Origin: CABMKH01 sp040797625
Lineage (GTDB): Bacteria > Bacillota > Clostridia > Tissierellales > Tissierellaceae
DNA length: 64,000 nucleotides
Direction: 5' to 3'
Assembly: GCA_052067355.1 (NCBI GenBank)
Contig: JBQHQH010000001.1
Location: 186,001-250,000, forward strand
Position 1 is the stretch's first letter. Every line of letters starts with the position of its first letter. A program made the position numbers and the translations under genes. The notes under the pieces are model-generated. The model searched no databases, was not told the DNA's origin, and saw nothing but the letters and a program-made list of their open reading frames with translations. Below are positions 49,482-58,490 of the stretch, piece after piece.

Positions 49482-51683
49482 CTATTCCCCCCTGACAATT
49501 TCTATAGGCGCTATAGACAATAACAATCTCTTTAGTCCATCTTTATCAAAGGCTATGACTAATTCCTTATCTCCTTCTCTATCTTTGGCCTGAACTATAG
49601 TCCCTATTCCCCATTTCTTATGTCTCACCTTATCCCCTACACTTACTTCCAAATTTGAATTATCTCTAGGTTTTGAAATTGGACGTGATATATTAGGAAC
49701 TGTAAAATCTCTTATTCTAACGAGTTCTTCTTCTGGCCTATCTACCTTCTTTTCTTGATTTTCTACTTTACCTTCTATAGTATCTCCCATTTCTTCTATA
49801 AATCTAGATGGAAGAGTATGATTTATATTTCCATAGATAGCACGTGTTTGAGCATTTGTAATAAACAGCAACTCCTCCGCCCTAGTTACTGCGACATAGC
49901 ATAATCTTCTCTCTTCTTCTAAATCTTCATCATTATCTAAAGCCCTTGATATAGGGAATAATCCCTCTTCCATACCAACTAAAAATACTACTGGGAACTC
50001 TAATCCCTTGGCACTATGAACTGTCATCATGGTTATCAGATTATCTTCATCTACTGTCTTATCTATATCTGAAAGCAAAGATACAGATGCTAAAAACTCT
50101 TCTAAATCATTCTCTTCGTCTCTCTGTTCAAAATCTATTGCTACAGATATAAACTCCATTATATTGTCTATCCTTGTTCTAGATTCTACACTATTATCTT
50201 TTTCAAGATCTGATACATATCCTGATTCATATACGACCTTCTCTATTAAATCCTTTACTCCCATGATTTCCTTCATGGCGATTAGATTATTTATCATATC
50301 TATAAAGGATTTTACGCTATTCTTAGCCCTTGCAGATAGACTATCTATATCTTCCAATGACAGTAGGGACTCATACATAGATTCTCCTCTCACAGCAGCA
50401 TATTCCTCTATTTTATCCACAGTAGCATTACCTATACCTCTCCTAGGAGTATTGATTATTCTCTTTAAGGATATATTATCCACTGGGTTTTGTAATAGCT
50501 TTAAATATGCAATTATATCCTTGACTTCTTTCCTATCATAGAATCTAAGTCCACCGACTATCTTATAGGGCAATGATTCCTTCATAAAAACTTCCTCAAA
50601 TGCACGAGATTGAGCATTTGTCCTATATAGTATGGCTATATCTGAAGGTCTATAGCCCTTGTATATCAATTGATGAATTTTATTGGCAACAAAATAGGCC
50701 TCTTGTTCTGAATATTCCAACTGCTGATACAATACATTGCTGCCTTCTTCTTTATCCGTCCAAAGTCTCTTCGGTTCATCTACATAGTTATTTTTAATAA
50801 CTTCATTTGCCACATTTAGTATATTCTGAGTAGATCGATAGTTCTGTTCTAATAATATGGTCTTTGCCCCTTCAAAATCCTTCTCAAAGTTTAAGATATT
50901 GCCAATATCTGCCCCCCTCCATGCGTAAATGGATTGGTCAGAATCGCCTACCACACATATATTCCTGTGTTTAGCTGATAAAAGCCTTGCCAACTCATAT
51001 TGTATCTTATTTGTATCTTGATATTCATCTACAAATACATATTGAAATTTTCTCTGATAAAATCCTGCTATATCTTTATTTTCACGAAGCAATTCTACTG
51101 CCTTGATTATCAGATCATCAAAATCCAATGCATTATACTTCTTCATCTTCTTTTGATATAGTGCATATAATTCTCCAATATTTCTTTCACGAAAATCTCC
51201 ATAGTTTTCATTGATATATTCATCTGGAGTAACCTGAGAATCCTTCAGAGAACTGATCTTTGATAATATAGTGGATTCTTTATACATATCCTTGTCCACA
51301 TTTAATTCTTTGATACACTCCTTCATAAGGGTAATCTGATCATCTCTATCATATATAGTAAAGGATCTATCATATCCTATCTTATCTATGTCTCTCCTTA
51401 AGATTCTGACACATATGGAGTGAAATGTTCCTATCCACATATTATCTACATTTTCACCTAATAACTGAGCAGCTCTTTCCTTCATCTCATTTGCAGCCTT
51501 ATTTGTAAAAGTTATTGCCAAAATATTTCCCGGGAAAACTCCCTTTTCCTTAATCAAATATGCTATTTTATGAGTTACAACCCTAGTCTTACCACTACCT
51601 GCACCAGCCATAATAAGTAAAGGTCCTTCTGTATGAAGAACCGCTTCTCTCTGTCTATCATTAAGTCCTGCCAAATAATCCAT
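49482..51683 (-). CDS. pcrA: PcrA/UvrD-family ATP-dependent DNA helicase
   Basis: A 733-residue superfamily 1A helicase. Motif I is AGAGSGKTRVVTHKIAY near 28-44, motif II VFVDEYQDTNKIQ near 220, motif III VVGDSDQSIYAWRGAD, motif IV LEQNYRST, motif V TVHSAKGLEF and motif VI VAVTRAEELLFI. The C-terminal VGDKVRHKKWGIGTIV is the PcrA tudor-like module that contacts RNA polymerase. It unwinds 3'-5' during repair and replication. The pcrA-ligA order is the same as in Bacillus. Confidence 0.96.
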   Translation of the reverse strand: MDYLAGLNDRQREAVLHTEGPLLIMAGAGSGKTRVVTHKIAYLIKEKGVFPGNILAITFTNKAANEMKERAAQLLGENVDNMWIGTFHSICVRILRRDIDKIGYDRSFTIYDRDDQITLMKECIKELNVDKDMYKESTILSKISSLKDSQVTPDEYINENYGDFRERNIGELYALYQKKMKKYNALDFDDLIIKAVELLRENKDIAGFYQRKFQYVFVDEYQDTNKIQYELARLLSAKHRNICVVGDSDQSIYAWRGADIGNILNFEKDFEGAKTILLEQNYRSTQNILNVANEVIKNNYVDEPKRLWTDKEEGSNVLYQQLEYSEQEAYFVANKIHQLIYKGYRPSDIAILYRTNAQSRAFEEVFMKESLPYKIVGGLRFYDRKEVKDIIAYLKLLQNPVDNISLKRIINTPRRGIGNATVDKIEEYAAVRGESMYESLLSLEDIDSLSARAKNSVKSFIDMINNLIAMKEIMGVKDLIEKVVYESGYVSDLEKDNSVESRTRIDNIMEFISVAIDFEQRDEENDLEEFLASVSLLSDIDKTVDEDNLITMMTVHSAKGLEFPVVFLVGMEEGLFPISRALDNDEDLEEERRLCYVAVTRAEELLFITNAQTRAIYGNINHTLPSRFIEEMGDTIEGKVENQEKKVDRPEEELVRIRDFTVPNISRPISKPRDNSNLEVSVGDKVRHKKWGIGTIVQAKDREGDKELVIAFDKDGLKRLLLSIAPIEIVRGE

Positions 51684-51786
51684 TTAACCACCATCCTAAG
51701 TCTTCATTCCCTATTTATTATATAGTAATGGTGATTAGATTTCCATAAGAAAAACAGGGTATCTATTTTAATATCTGATTTAGAAC

Positions 51787-51827
51787 AAAAAATATTGACG
51801 TTACCTTAAAAATTCGTCAGTATTTTT
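51787..51827 (-). terminator. Terminator of the DUF5050 gene
   Basis: The stem AAAAATACTGACG/CGTCAATATTTTT (minus strand, one G-T pair) lies 36 bases after the stop at 51863, and a T-run follows. Confidence 0.7.
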
Positions 51828-51862
51828 GTCAATCATAGACCTATTTATATAATTTAATAAAT

Positions 51863-52714
51863 TTACTCTATAACCATTAAATCATTACCGCTTAAATCCA
51901 TTTTATATAATTTAAACTCATCATCTATATAACCTCTGAACCAGATTTCATCATTTACAATATTTATGCTATCAGAAGATATATTGTTTATTTGTGTTAT
52001 TTTTTTAGTTATTAAGACAACTTTAAATAAATAATGTTGAGCATAAATTAAATTATTAGAACTAATATTAAAATCACTAGGGCTAACATAAAAACTATCT
52101 ATATCTCTATTTAAATTAATAACCTTTTCTTTAGCAAAATTATCATTAAGGTCAAGTCTGTAAAAACTTTCTTCCTCAAAATTAAAGTAATATAGATAGT
52201 CATCTTTGATTATAGGATAACTTACATTGTCATTTGCTATTTTTAAGAATTCTTTACTATTTAAGTCAAAACTATAGATACCTTTCTCTTTATTTCCACT
52301 ATAATAGATAATGTTATCTTCTATATTAATCCCATAAGCATTTGTAAATAATTTTTCCACAGATAATGTTTCCAAGTCCATCATATATTGTGTAGAATCT
52401 TCATCTCCAGTAGAGAAAAACATTCTATTGTTAAATATAGTCATATTAAAAATCCATTCATATTCGTCATCATGGATGAATATGATTTTATTTTCCTTAG
52501 TATTCAAATTTAATCTATATATAGAGTTTTTAGAAACATAATAAATATAAGAATTATGTTTATTGATATATTTAATATCATTGATATCAGATAATTTCTC
52601 TTTATTTTTAAAATCGGCAGATTGCTTATATAATTTGCCTCCATCAGAAGTTATATTGCTATAATAAAAATTTTCACCATCATAATACACTAATCCATCA
52701 TTATTTATATTCAT
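51863..52714 (-). CDS. DUF5050-type beta-propeller-like protein
   Basis: A 283-residue protein of repeated Tyr/Asp-rich strands: GLVYYDGENFYYSNI, then YIYYVSKNSIYRLNL, IIYYSGNKEKGIYSFDL and DDYLYYFNFEEESFYRLDL. This is the pattern of DUF5050 domains (YWTD-like propeller blades). No signal peptide is seen, so it is intracellular or partnered with another carrier. Function unknown; such propellers normally bind other proteins. GGAGG precedes the ATG. It is monocistronic. Confidence 0.75.
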   Translation of the reverse strand: MNINNDGLVYYDGENFYYSNITSDGGKLYKQSADFKNKEKLSDINDIKYINKHNSYIYYVSKNSIYRLNLNTKENKIIFIHDDEYEWIFNMTIFNNRMFFSTGDEDSTQYMMDLETLSVEKLFTNAYGINIEDNIIYYSGNKEKGIYSFDLNSKEFLKIANDNVSYPIIKDDYLYYFNFEEESFYRLDLNDNFAKEKVINLNRDIDSFYVSPSDFNISSNNLIYAQHYLFKVVLITKKITQINNISSDSINIVNDEIWFRGYIDDEFKLYKMDLSGNDLMVIE

Positions 52715-52795
52715 GCATTTACCTCCAATCTATATAATATATTGTCAAAAATCTCAATGTGAATTATTGATATGTTGGTTACTGATGCACCATGA

Positions 52796-52838
52796 AATAT
52801 CAGCTGGAGTATACAACTCCAGCTGATATAAATTTTCT
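52796..52838. repeat. Dispersed hairpin repeat, copy C
   Basis: ATATCAGCTGGAGTATAC and its near-exact inverse AACTCCAGCTGATAT, immediately after the acetyltransferase stop. It is the best-paired of the three copies (others at 18301 and 28617). Confidence 0.75.
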
Positions 52839-53351
52839 CTATTCTTCAATCATCTTAGCTAGATCATAAAGAGCTTTATCTGTCACTCTAAATGTAGTCC
52901 ACTCATCCATTGGAGTTGCTCCTATACTCTTATAAAAATCAATCGACGGTTCATTCCAATCCAGACACCACCACTCAAATCTTCCACAATCTCTATCTAT
53001 TGCAAGCTTTGCCAAAAAAGAAAGCATGATTTTTCCAAATCCTTTTCCCCTCATTTCCGGTACTATAAATAAATCTTCTAAATATATTCCTGGCTTTCCT
53101 AAAAATGTAGAAAAGTTATGAAAAAACAAGGCAAAGCCTACAGGTTTCTCATCATATTCACCTATAACTACCTCTGCGGCTTTTCTTTTGAATAAGGATT
53201 CTCTCAATATCTCTTCCGTTGCCACTACTTCATGAGATAGCCTTTCATATTCTGCTAATCCCTTTATAAACTCTAATATTAAAGAAACATCCTTTTCTTC
53301 TGCAAATCTTATACTAAATCCATCTATATTAGTATTCATCTGAACTATCAC
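52839..53351 (-). CDS. GNAT-family N-acetyltransferase
   Basis: A 170-residue GNAT. It has FAEEKDVSLILEFIKGLAEYE near the start, GFALFFHNFSTFLGKPGIYLEDLFI near 72, the acetyl-CoA loop VPEMRGKGFGKIML near 98-110 and CLDWNEPSIDFYKSIGATP near 135. The FLEDLFV strand and closing motif resemble diamine (spermidine-type) acetyltransferases, but the substrate is not determined from sequence. It is 27 bases downstream of the HxlR-like gene (53379) in the same direction, so probably co-transcribed. The hairpin at 52796 follows. Confidence 0.88.
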   Translation of the reverse strand: MIVQMNTNIDGFSIRFAEEKDVSLILEFIKGLAEYERLSHEVVATEEILRESLFKRKAAEVVIGEYDEKPVGFALFFHNFSTFLGKPGIYLEDLFIVPEMRGKGFGKIMLSFLAKLAIDRDCGRFEWWCLDWNEPSIDFYKSIGATPMDEWTTFRVTDKALYDLAKMIEE

Positions 53352-53378
53352 CTCTATGTTTGATTTTTATCTAATGAC

Positions 53379-53684
53379 TTAAGAAATTTTAAAGTATTTA
53401 TCCTCTAGATCCTCCAAATGATTAAATATATGAACTAAATCTTCACCAAAATCAAGTAAAAAATAACAGATATTATTGTCATCATCAGCCTTACCTACGA
53501 CCTTCTTTTCAATGAGAACAGATAATTTTCTATTTAGTTCTGTATGACTTATATAGGGAATACTTCTGAAAATTTCACTATAACGATGATTTCCCAATTC
53601 AATGGACTTCAGTATCTCAGGTACCCATCTCAATTTAATTAAATCTTGTACTATCTCAAATCCATTAAATACCTTATTTTCCAT
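53379..53684 (-). CDS. HxlR-like winged-helix regulator
   Basis: A 101-residue MarR/HxlR-type DNA-binding protein. It has LIKLRWVPEILKSIELGNHRYSEI, then ISHTELNRKLSVLIEKKVVGK (recognition helix and wing) and a C-terminal helix. HxlR members usually have a short N-terminal Cys; none is seen here, so a redox role is not supported. Divergent from dps: the 118-base gap holds a perfect 9-bp dyad (53725-53745), a candidate binding site. It probably regulates itself, the acetyltransferase gene and perhaps dps. Confidence 0.8.
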   Translation of the reverse strand: MENKVFNGFEIVQDLIKLRWVPEILKSIELGNHRYSEIFRSIPYISHTELNRKLSVLIEKKVVGKADDDNNICYFLLDFGEDLVHIFNHLEDLEDKYFKIS

Positions 53685-53724
53685 CTTCTCACCCCTACTA
53701 ACATATTTGTGTCTTTTTGTTTCT

Positions 53725-53745
53725 TATATTATAGCATATAATATA
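53725..53745. promoter_or_regulatory. Dyad TATATTATA-GCA-TATAATATA between the HxlR-like gene and dps
   Basis: Perfect 9-bp arms around a 3-base centre in the divergent promoter region. It lies 41 bases upstream of the HxlR-like start and 58 bases upstream of dps. It is compatible with an operator of that regulator, or with a PerR/Fur-type site; AT-rich sequence makes chance matches easy. Confidence 0.4.
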
Positions 53746-53802
53746 GTTAACAGAAAACAATAAATGATAGTTAAAAGATTTTAAAAAATAGGAGGTATTA
53801 TT

Positions 53803-54237
53803 ATGAAACACATTGATTTATTACAAAAATATTTAGCTAATCTAAACGTATTAAATGTTAAATTGCACAATGTTCATTGGAACGTAGTAGGTAAACAATT
53901 TATGGCAGTTCACGAATTTACAGAAGAAATTTATGATGAAATATTTGAAAATGTAGATGCTGTAGCAGAATTGCTAAAGATGAAAGAAGAAACTCCTCTA
54001 TCTACAATGGCTGAATATCTAGAAAATGCTAGTATAAAAGAAATAAAGGGAAAAGAATTTTCCATAGAAGAAGCCTTAGAGATCGTTAGAGAAGATATGA
54101 AATCCATGAAAGAACTAGCTACTGAAATTAGAAATCTAGCAGACGAAGAGGGAGATTTCGAAACTGTAGCTATGTTTGAAGACTATGTTGCTTACTATAG
54201 TAAGAATATATGGTTCTTAAATTCTATGTTAAAATAG
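53803..54237 (+). CDS. dps: Dps-family ferritin-like DNA-protection protein
   Basis: A 144-residue four-helix Dps. The ferroxidase residues are present: the His/Trp pair in NVKLHNVHWNVVG near 20-30, then EFTEEIYDEIFENVDAVAELL (Asp/Glu ligands). Dps forms a dodecamer that oxidises and stores iron with peroxide and shields DNA. TAGGAGG before the ATG is strong. It is single-gene, closed by the bidirectional terminator at 54244. Divergent from the HxlR-like regulator gene. Confidence 0.95.
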   Translation: MKHIDLLQKYLANLNVLNVKLHNVHWNVVGKQFMAVHEFTEEIYDEIFENVDAVAELLKMKEETPLSTMAEYLENASIKEIKGKEFSIEEALEIVREDMKSMKELATEIRNLADEEGDFETVAMFEDYVAYYSKNIWFLNSMLK

Positions 54238-54243
54238 TAATAT

Positions 54244-54276
54244 TAAAAGCATCCTCAGAAAATTGAGGATGCTTTA
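54244..54276. terminator. Bidirectional terminator between dps and cstA
   Basis: The stem AAAGCATCCTCA/TGAGGATGCTTT has A-rich and T-rich flanks on both sides. It lies between two convergent genes. Confidence 0.9.
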
Positions 54277-54281
54277 TTACA

Positions 54282-55721
54282 TTATGCTTCTTGTAATGTG
54301 ATCTTATCTTTTTTACTAGCCTTAGCCATAAATATTACAATTGCGGCTACTGCTACAATAACTCCTACTGGATATGCTATTGTAGTTGGTAATCTAAAAC
54401 CTTCTGGCGCTTGTAATAGATAAGTTGAAGATACTGCTGTCATAAATGTAGCTGGAATACTTGCCATCCAATGGGATTTTTTATTCTTCACTAGATAAGC
54501 TGCCGCTGTCCAAAGTACAATCATAGCTAAAGTCTGATTAGACCAAGCAAAATATCTCCAAATCTTATTAAAATCAACTCTAGTTAAACCAAATGCTACT
54601 ACAAATAGTGGTACTGCAAATGTCAATCTATTCTTTATAGGTCCTTGTTTAAACTTTATTGCATCTGCTATTGTAAGTCTAGCAGCCCTAAAAGCAGTAT
54701 CTCCAGATGTTATAGGTGCTACTACAACTCCTAGCATAGCTAGTACTCCACCTATTGGTCCAAGTAATGATAGAGATATGGTATTTACAACTCCTGCTGC
54801 TCCTCCTCCATTTGTCATAGCCTCACCTAAACCTGCTGTCCCGTTGAAGAAAGCCATAGCAGCTGCTGCCCAAATCATAGCTATAATCCCTTCTGCTATC
54901 ATAGCACCATAGAATATCGGTCTACCATCACTTTCTTTCTCTAGACATCTTGACATCATAGGTGATTGAGTAGCATGGAAACCTGATATAGCTCCACAAG
55001 CTATTGTAGTAAACAGCATGGCCCAAATAGGTAAACCTTCTGGATGTAATGTCTGTAAAGTAAAGGCTGGTAATTCATATCCTCCTATAATCAACTTCCC
55101 ACCAATTCCTCCGGCCATTATAAGTAAAGATAGTCCAAATATAGGATATATCTTACCTATTATCTTATCTACAGGTAATATAGTAGCTAAGAAATAGTAT
55201 ACAAATATTATTGCCAACCAAATATCAAAACTTCCCAATCCAAATAATTTTAAATTTGCTAAAAGACCAGCAGGTCCTGTCATAAATACTGTCCCTGTTA
55301 AAACAAGTAGAATTACTGAGAATATCCTCATTATAAATCTGGCACCATTTCCTAAATAAGCACCAATTATCTCTGAAATACTCTGACCATCATGTCTAAC
55401 AGATAACATTCCAGAAAAGTAATCATGAACTCCTCCAGCGAAAACGCTACCAAGGGCAATCCAAATAAAAGCAGCTGGACCAAATAAAGCCCCCTGAATA
55501 GCTCCAAATATAGGTCCTAATCCTGCAATATTCAATAATTGAATTAAAAATACCCTAGGAGCACTTATAGGAACAAAATCTATTCCATCCTCTAATCTCT
55601 TAGCAGGAGTTCCTATACTGTCATCAGCTCCAAAATGCCTGTCTACTATCTTTCCATAGGTAAAATACCCTACAATAAGTACGATGATTCCAATAATAAA
55701 CTGCATCATCTTTAACATCAT
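54282..55721 (-). CDS. cstA: CstA-family carbon starvation / pyruvate-peptide permease (short form)
   Basis: A 479-residue membrane protein of the CstA family, with about 14 hydrophobic segments. Signatures: FGAIQGALFGPAAFIWIALGSVFAGGVHDYFSGMLS near 75, SGFHATQSPMMSRC near 245 and SGDTAFRAARL near 330. E. coli CstA is about 700 residues; this shorter form is common in Firmicutes. CstA/BtsT proteins take up pyruvate or peptides. The LytR/LytS-type genes directly upstream (55837, 56619) are the typical regulators of this transporter. The exact start among clustered ATGs (55721-55709) is uncertain. Confidence 0.93.
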   Translation of the reverse strand: MMLKMMQFIIGIIVLIVGYFTYGKIVDRHFGADDSIGTPAKRLEDGIDFVPISAPRVFLIQLLNIAGLGPIFGAIQGALFGPAAFIWIALGSVFAGGVHDYFSGMLSVRHDGQSISEIIGAYLGNGARFIMRIFSVILLVLTGTVFMTGPAGLLANLKLFGLGSFDIWLAIIFVYYFLATILPVDKIIGKIYPIFGLSLLIMAGGIGGKLIIGGYELPAFTLQTLHPEGLPIWAMLFTTIACGAISGFHATQSPMMSRCLEKESDGRPIFYGAMIAEGIIAMIWAAAAMAFFNGTAGLGEAMTNGGGAAGVVNTISLSLLGPIGGVLAMLGVVVAPITSGDTAFRAARLTIADAIKFKQGPIKNRLTFAVPLFVVAFGLTRVDFNKIWRYFAWSNQTLAMIVLWTAAAYLVKNKKSHWMASIPATFMTAVSSTYLLQAPEGFRLPTTIAYPVGVIVAVAAIVIFMAKASKKDKITLQEA

Positions 55722-55836
55722 CCTCCTAATATATAATAATTAAATTATATATTAGGCTTATATAGATTATGGCCTTTTAAAGATAAAACGCCTTTTTTTG
55801 TGATTATCCTGCAAGATATTTGTATGAGATGCAATG

Positions 55837-56604
55837 TCAATCAATATTCATAATCTTCTTAAAGTCCTTAGAGTAATTCCTACTAACAGGTACAATATCC
55901 TGTAAGTTCTTTAATCTTATATTCAATGTGGAATTAAACCAAGGTTCTATAGATTCTATGGCATCTAGATTTACAATAAAAGATTTGTGAGTTCTAAAAA
56001 ATAGAGATGAATCTAATTTGTCCATCAACTCACCTAGAGTAGAATTTAATATAAATCTTCCTTTTTTCGTTATTATAATAGTATTTCTATCTTCTACAGT
56101 AACATAGATTATATCCTTGGATTCTATGGGAATCATCCTGCCATTATGGTATACAGTCATCCTATTGATAGTTGGCTTTCTTTTATCTTCAATATAGTTT
56201 ATTAAAGCCTTTATGTCTTCATGACCAGCTATTTCATTTCTCTCATTAGAGAGTATTTTGCTCTCTAACCTATCTCTTAAATTGCCTTCATCTATAGGTT
56301 TTAATAGATAATCCACTGCATTTACTTCAAATGCCTGTAGTGCAAATTTATCATAAGCAGTTACAAATATGATCATAGGTGGTCTTTCTTTCTCTAAAAG
56401 AATTTTAGCCAATTCTATTCCACTCATCTGAGGCATCTTTATATCTAAAAACATCAGATCTGGGCTGAGCTTTTCATTTAATAGAAGTGCTTCTATCCCA
56501 TTAGACGCCTCCCCTACAACCTCTATATCTTTGTATCTACTCAATATATACCTTAATTCTTGTCTTGCAGGCATCTCATCGTCTACTATGATACTTCTAA
56601 TCAA
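55837..56604 (-). CDS. LytTR-family response regulator (BtsR/LytR-like)
   Basis: A 255-residue response regulator. The N-terminal receiver has IIVDDEMPARQELR and DLMFLDIKMPQMSG with the phospho-Asp, then VTAYDKFALQAFEVNAVDYLLKPID. The C-terminal LytTR DNA-binding domain has IIYVTVEDRNTIII, FFRTHKSFIVNLDAIESIEPW and VPVSRNYSKDFK. It overlaps no gene; it follows the kinase gene by 14 bases. With cstA downstream, it probably activates that gene in response to pyruvate or low carbon, as in the E. coli BtsSR system. Confidence 0.92.
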   Translation of the reverse strand: MIRSIIVDDEMPARQELRYILSRYKDIEVVGEASNGIEALLLNEKLSPDLMFLDIKMPQMSGIELAKILLEKERPPMIIFVTAYDKFALQAFEVNAVDYLLKPIDEGNLRDRLESKILSNERNEIAGHEDIKALINYIEDKRKPTINRMTVYHNGRMIPIESKDIIYVTVEDRNTIIITKKGRFILNSTLGELMDKLDSSLFFRTHKSFIVNLDAIESIEPWFNSTLNIRLKNLQDIVPVSRNYSKDFKKIMNID

Positions 56605-56618
56605 ATCTTCTCATCCCC

Positions 56619-58307
56619 CTATTTAGGAATTACAATAGTCACTTCCGTCCCTTTATTTATTTCACTTTTTATATCTAATCCCCAATCTTCTCCATACTTA
56701 TTTTTTAATCTTTCATTGACATTTCTTATTCCTATTCTATCTTTAATAGGCTTGTCTGAAAGTAGATAGTCTATTAATTTTTGAGGCATACCTACACCAT
56801 CATCTTTAACTATTATCTTGGTCTGACTCTCTTCATCTTTAGCTATTACCTCTACTTTTCCTCCATCAACTTTATTTAAAACTCCATGCTTAATGGCATT
56901 TTCAACTATAGGTTGAATCAAAAGTGGTGGAAGCTTACAGTCAATTCCCTCTGATATATGGTATATAATATTCAGTTTATCTCCAAATCTTGCCTTCTCT
57001 ATTGCTATATATGAATTGATATTATCTATTTCTTTTGAGAGATATACCTCATCTACATCATGGTTCAAGTTATTTCTAAAATAGTTTCCAAGATGTATAA
57101 GTAAATTCCTAGCATCCTCTGGTTGAGTCCTTATAAAAGATACAATAGTATTTATAGCATTAAATAAAAAATGGGGATTTATTTGAGCCTGTAAAGCCTT
57201 TAACTCTGACTTAGCCAATAGTTCCCTTTGAATATCAATCTTTCCTAACTCTATTTGTGTAGAAAATATCTGAGCTAAACCTAGAGCCAATTCCGTCTCT
57301 ACCTTTGTAATGGCATTGTCAGCTTCTTTGTATAACTTTAAGCTGCCTATTATCTTGTCTTGTTCTAATAATGGAACTGTAATTGCAGATCTTAAAAGGC
57401 AATTAGGATCTTCACATCCTATTTTTTTCTTTATATTAGCTACCTTATACCTTTTAGATGTCAGGACTTCTTTTGTAAGTTTAGTCTGTATCTTACTCCC
57501 TGGAAGATGATGGTCTTCTCCTACTCCAATATGAGCAAGTATCTTTTCATTATCCGTAAAAGATACTGCACTTATATATGTCATATCTTTAATTATCTTA
57601 GCCACGCTATTAGCTGTATCCTCATTGTATCCCTTTCTAAAATAAGATAATGTCTTGTTGGCAATCTTTAATGCTAATTGTGCCTGATATGCAGATTCAC
57701 TTTCTATTTCCTTAAATATACTCTCTGTTATGGCAATAAAAACAGCTATTCCTATTCCATTAGCTACAATCATAGGTATACCTATGATTTGCACAAGTTT
57801 TAATGCTTCTGAAAAAGGTTTAGCTAATAATAGTATTATAATCATCTGTATGATCTCAGCAACTATTCCCGTGAATAGAGAAAATAGAACCTTATATCTT
57901 GATTTTTCAAGACCTTCCTTTAAAAATCCAGCCATAACCCCTTCTATTATCGTAGAAAGAGAACAAGCAAATGTAGTAAATCCTCCTATATCTATAAGAT
58001 ATCTATGTCCCCCAGCTATAATACCTGATAGTGTACCTACAATGGGTCCTCCTAGAAGTCCACCTACAAATACGCCTATGACCCTTGCATTAGCTATTGC
58101 ACCTTGAACGTATATTCCAGTATAGGTTCCAATAATTCCCATAACTCCAAAGATAATAGATAGTAGAAGAATATCCTTTATATTTAGATTCTGTTTTGAT
58201 ACGAGTTTCCTAAATATTCCTATTCTAGAAAGCATAAATGCTAAAATTAAAATTATAGTTACTCTACTTGTAAGATTATTAAATAAAAGTTCTAAAATTA
58301 TATTCAC
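56619..58307 (-). CDS. LytS/BtsS-type sensor histidine kinase
   Basis: A 562-residue kinase. The N-terminal 5TM-Lyt sensor has five or six hydrophobic segments with GIYVQGAIANARVIGVFVGG and AGGHRYLIDIGGFTTFACS; a GAF-like domain occupies about residues 220-350; the His kinase domain follows with LKALQAQINPHFLFNAIN (phospho-His near 375), PLLIQPIVENAIKHG (N-box) and IIVKDDGVGMP (G-box). Pyruvate is the ligand of its E. coli relative BtsS. The first codon is uncertain: GTG 58307 lies right on the ribosome site. Forms a two-gene unit with the regulator at 55837. Confidence 0.92.
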   Translation of the reverse strand: MNIILELLFNNLTSRVTIILILAFMLSRIGIFRKLVSKQNLNIKDILLLSIIFGVMGIIGTYTGIYVQGAIANARVIGVFVGGLLGGPIVGTLSGIIAGGHRYLIDIGGFTTFACSLSTIIEGVMAGFLKEGLEKSRYKVLFSLFTGIVAEIIQMIIILLLAKPFSEALKLVQIIGIPMIVANGIGIAVFIAITESIFKEIESESAYQAQLALKIANKTLSYFRKGYNEDTANSVAKIIKDMTYISAVSFTDNEKILAHIGVGEDHHLPGSKIQTKLTKEVLTSKRYKVANIKKKIGCEDPNCLLRSAITVPLLEQDKIIGSLKLYKEADNAITKVETELALGLAQIFSTQIELGKIDIQRELLAKSELKALQAQINPHFLFNAINTIVSFIRTQPEDARNLLIHLGNYFRNNLNHDVDEVYLSKEIDNINSYIAIEKARFGDKLNIIYHISEGIDCKLPPLLIQPIVENAIKHGVLNKVDGGKVEVIAKDEESQTKIIVKDDGVGMPQKLIDYLLSDKPIKDRIGIRNVNERLKNKYGEDWGLDIKSEINKGTEVTIVIPK

Positions 58308-58401
58308 CTTCCAACTATCATATAGTAATTTTATTATATAGCAATGGAGATATGATTTCCAGAATTAAAGCTCAATACTAAAAATTGCTTAATCCATAAT
58401 T

Positions 58402-58431
58402 ATTGGGGCTAAAAATATCTTTAGCCCCAAT
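58402..58431 (-). terminator. Hairpin after the metal-transport operon
   Basis: The stem ATTGGGGCTAAA/TTTAGCCCCAAT has a 6-base loop and lies about 60 bases after the permease stop. It lacks a long T-run, so it may be an RNA-stabilising 3' end. Confidence 0.6.
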
Positions 58432-58490
58432 AGGATAGTTTTCCACTTCTCAATCTATAGTTGAAATCAAAATTTTTTATCTGATTTAGT

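Noticed and set aside
49481..49498. Longer ligA start at TTG 49498
   Set aside because: It would overlap pcrA by 17 bases and lacks a ribosome site, whereas GGGGGG lies just before TTG 49480 and gives the normal ligase N-terminus.
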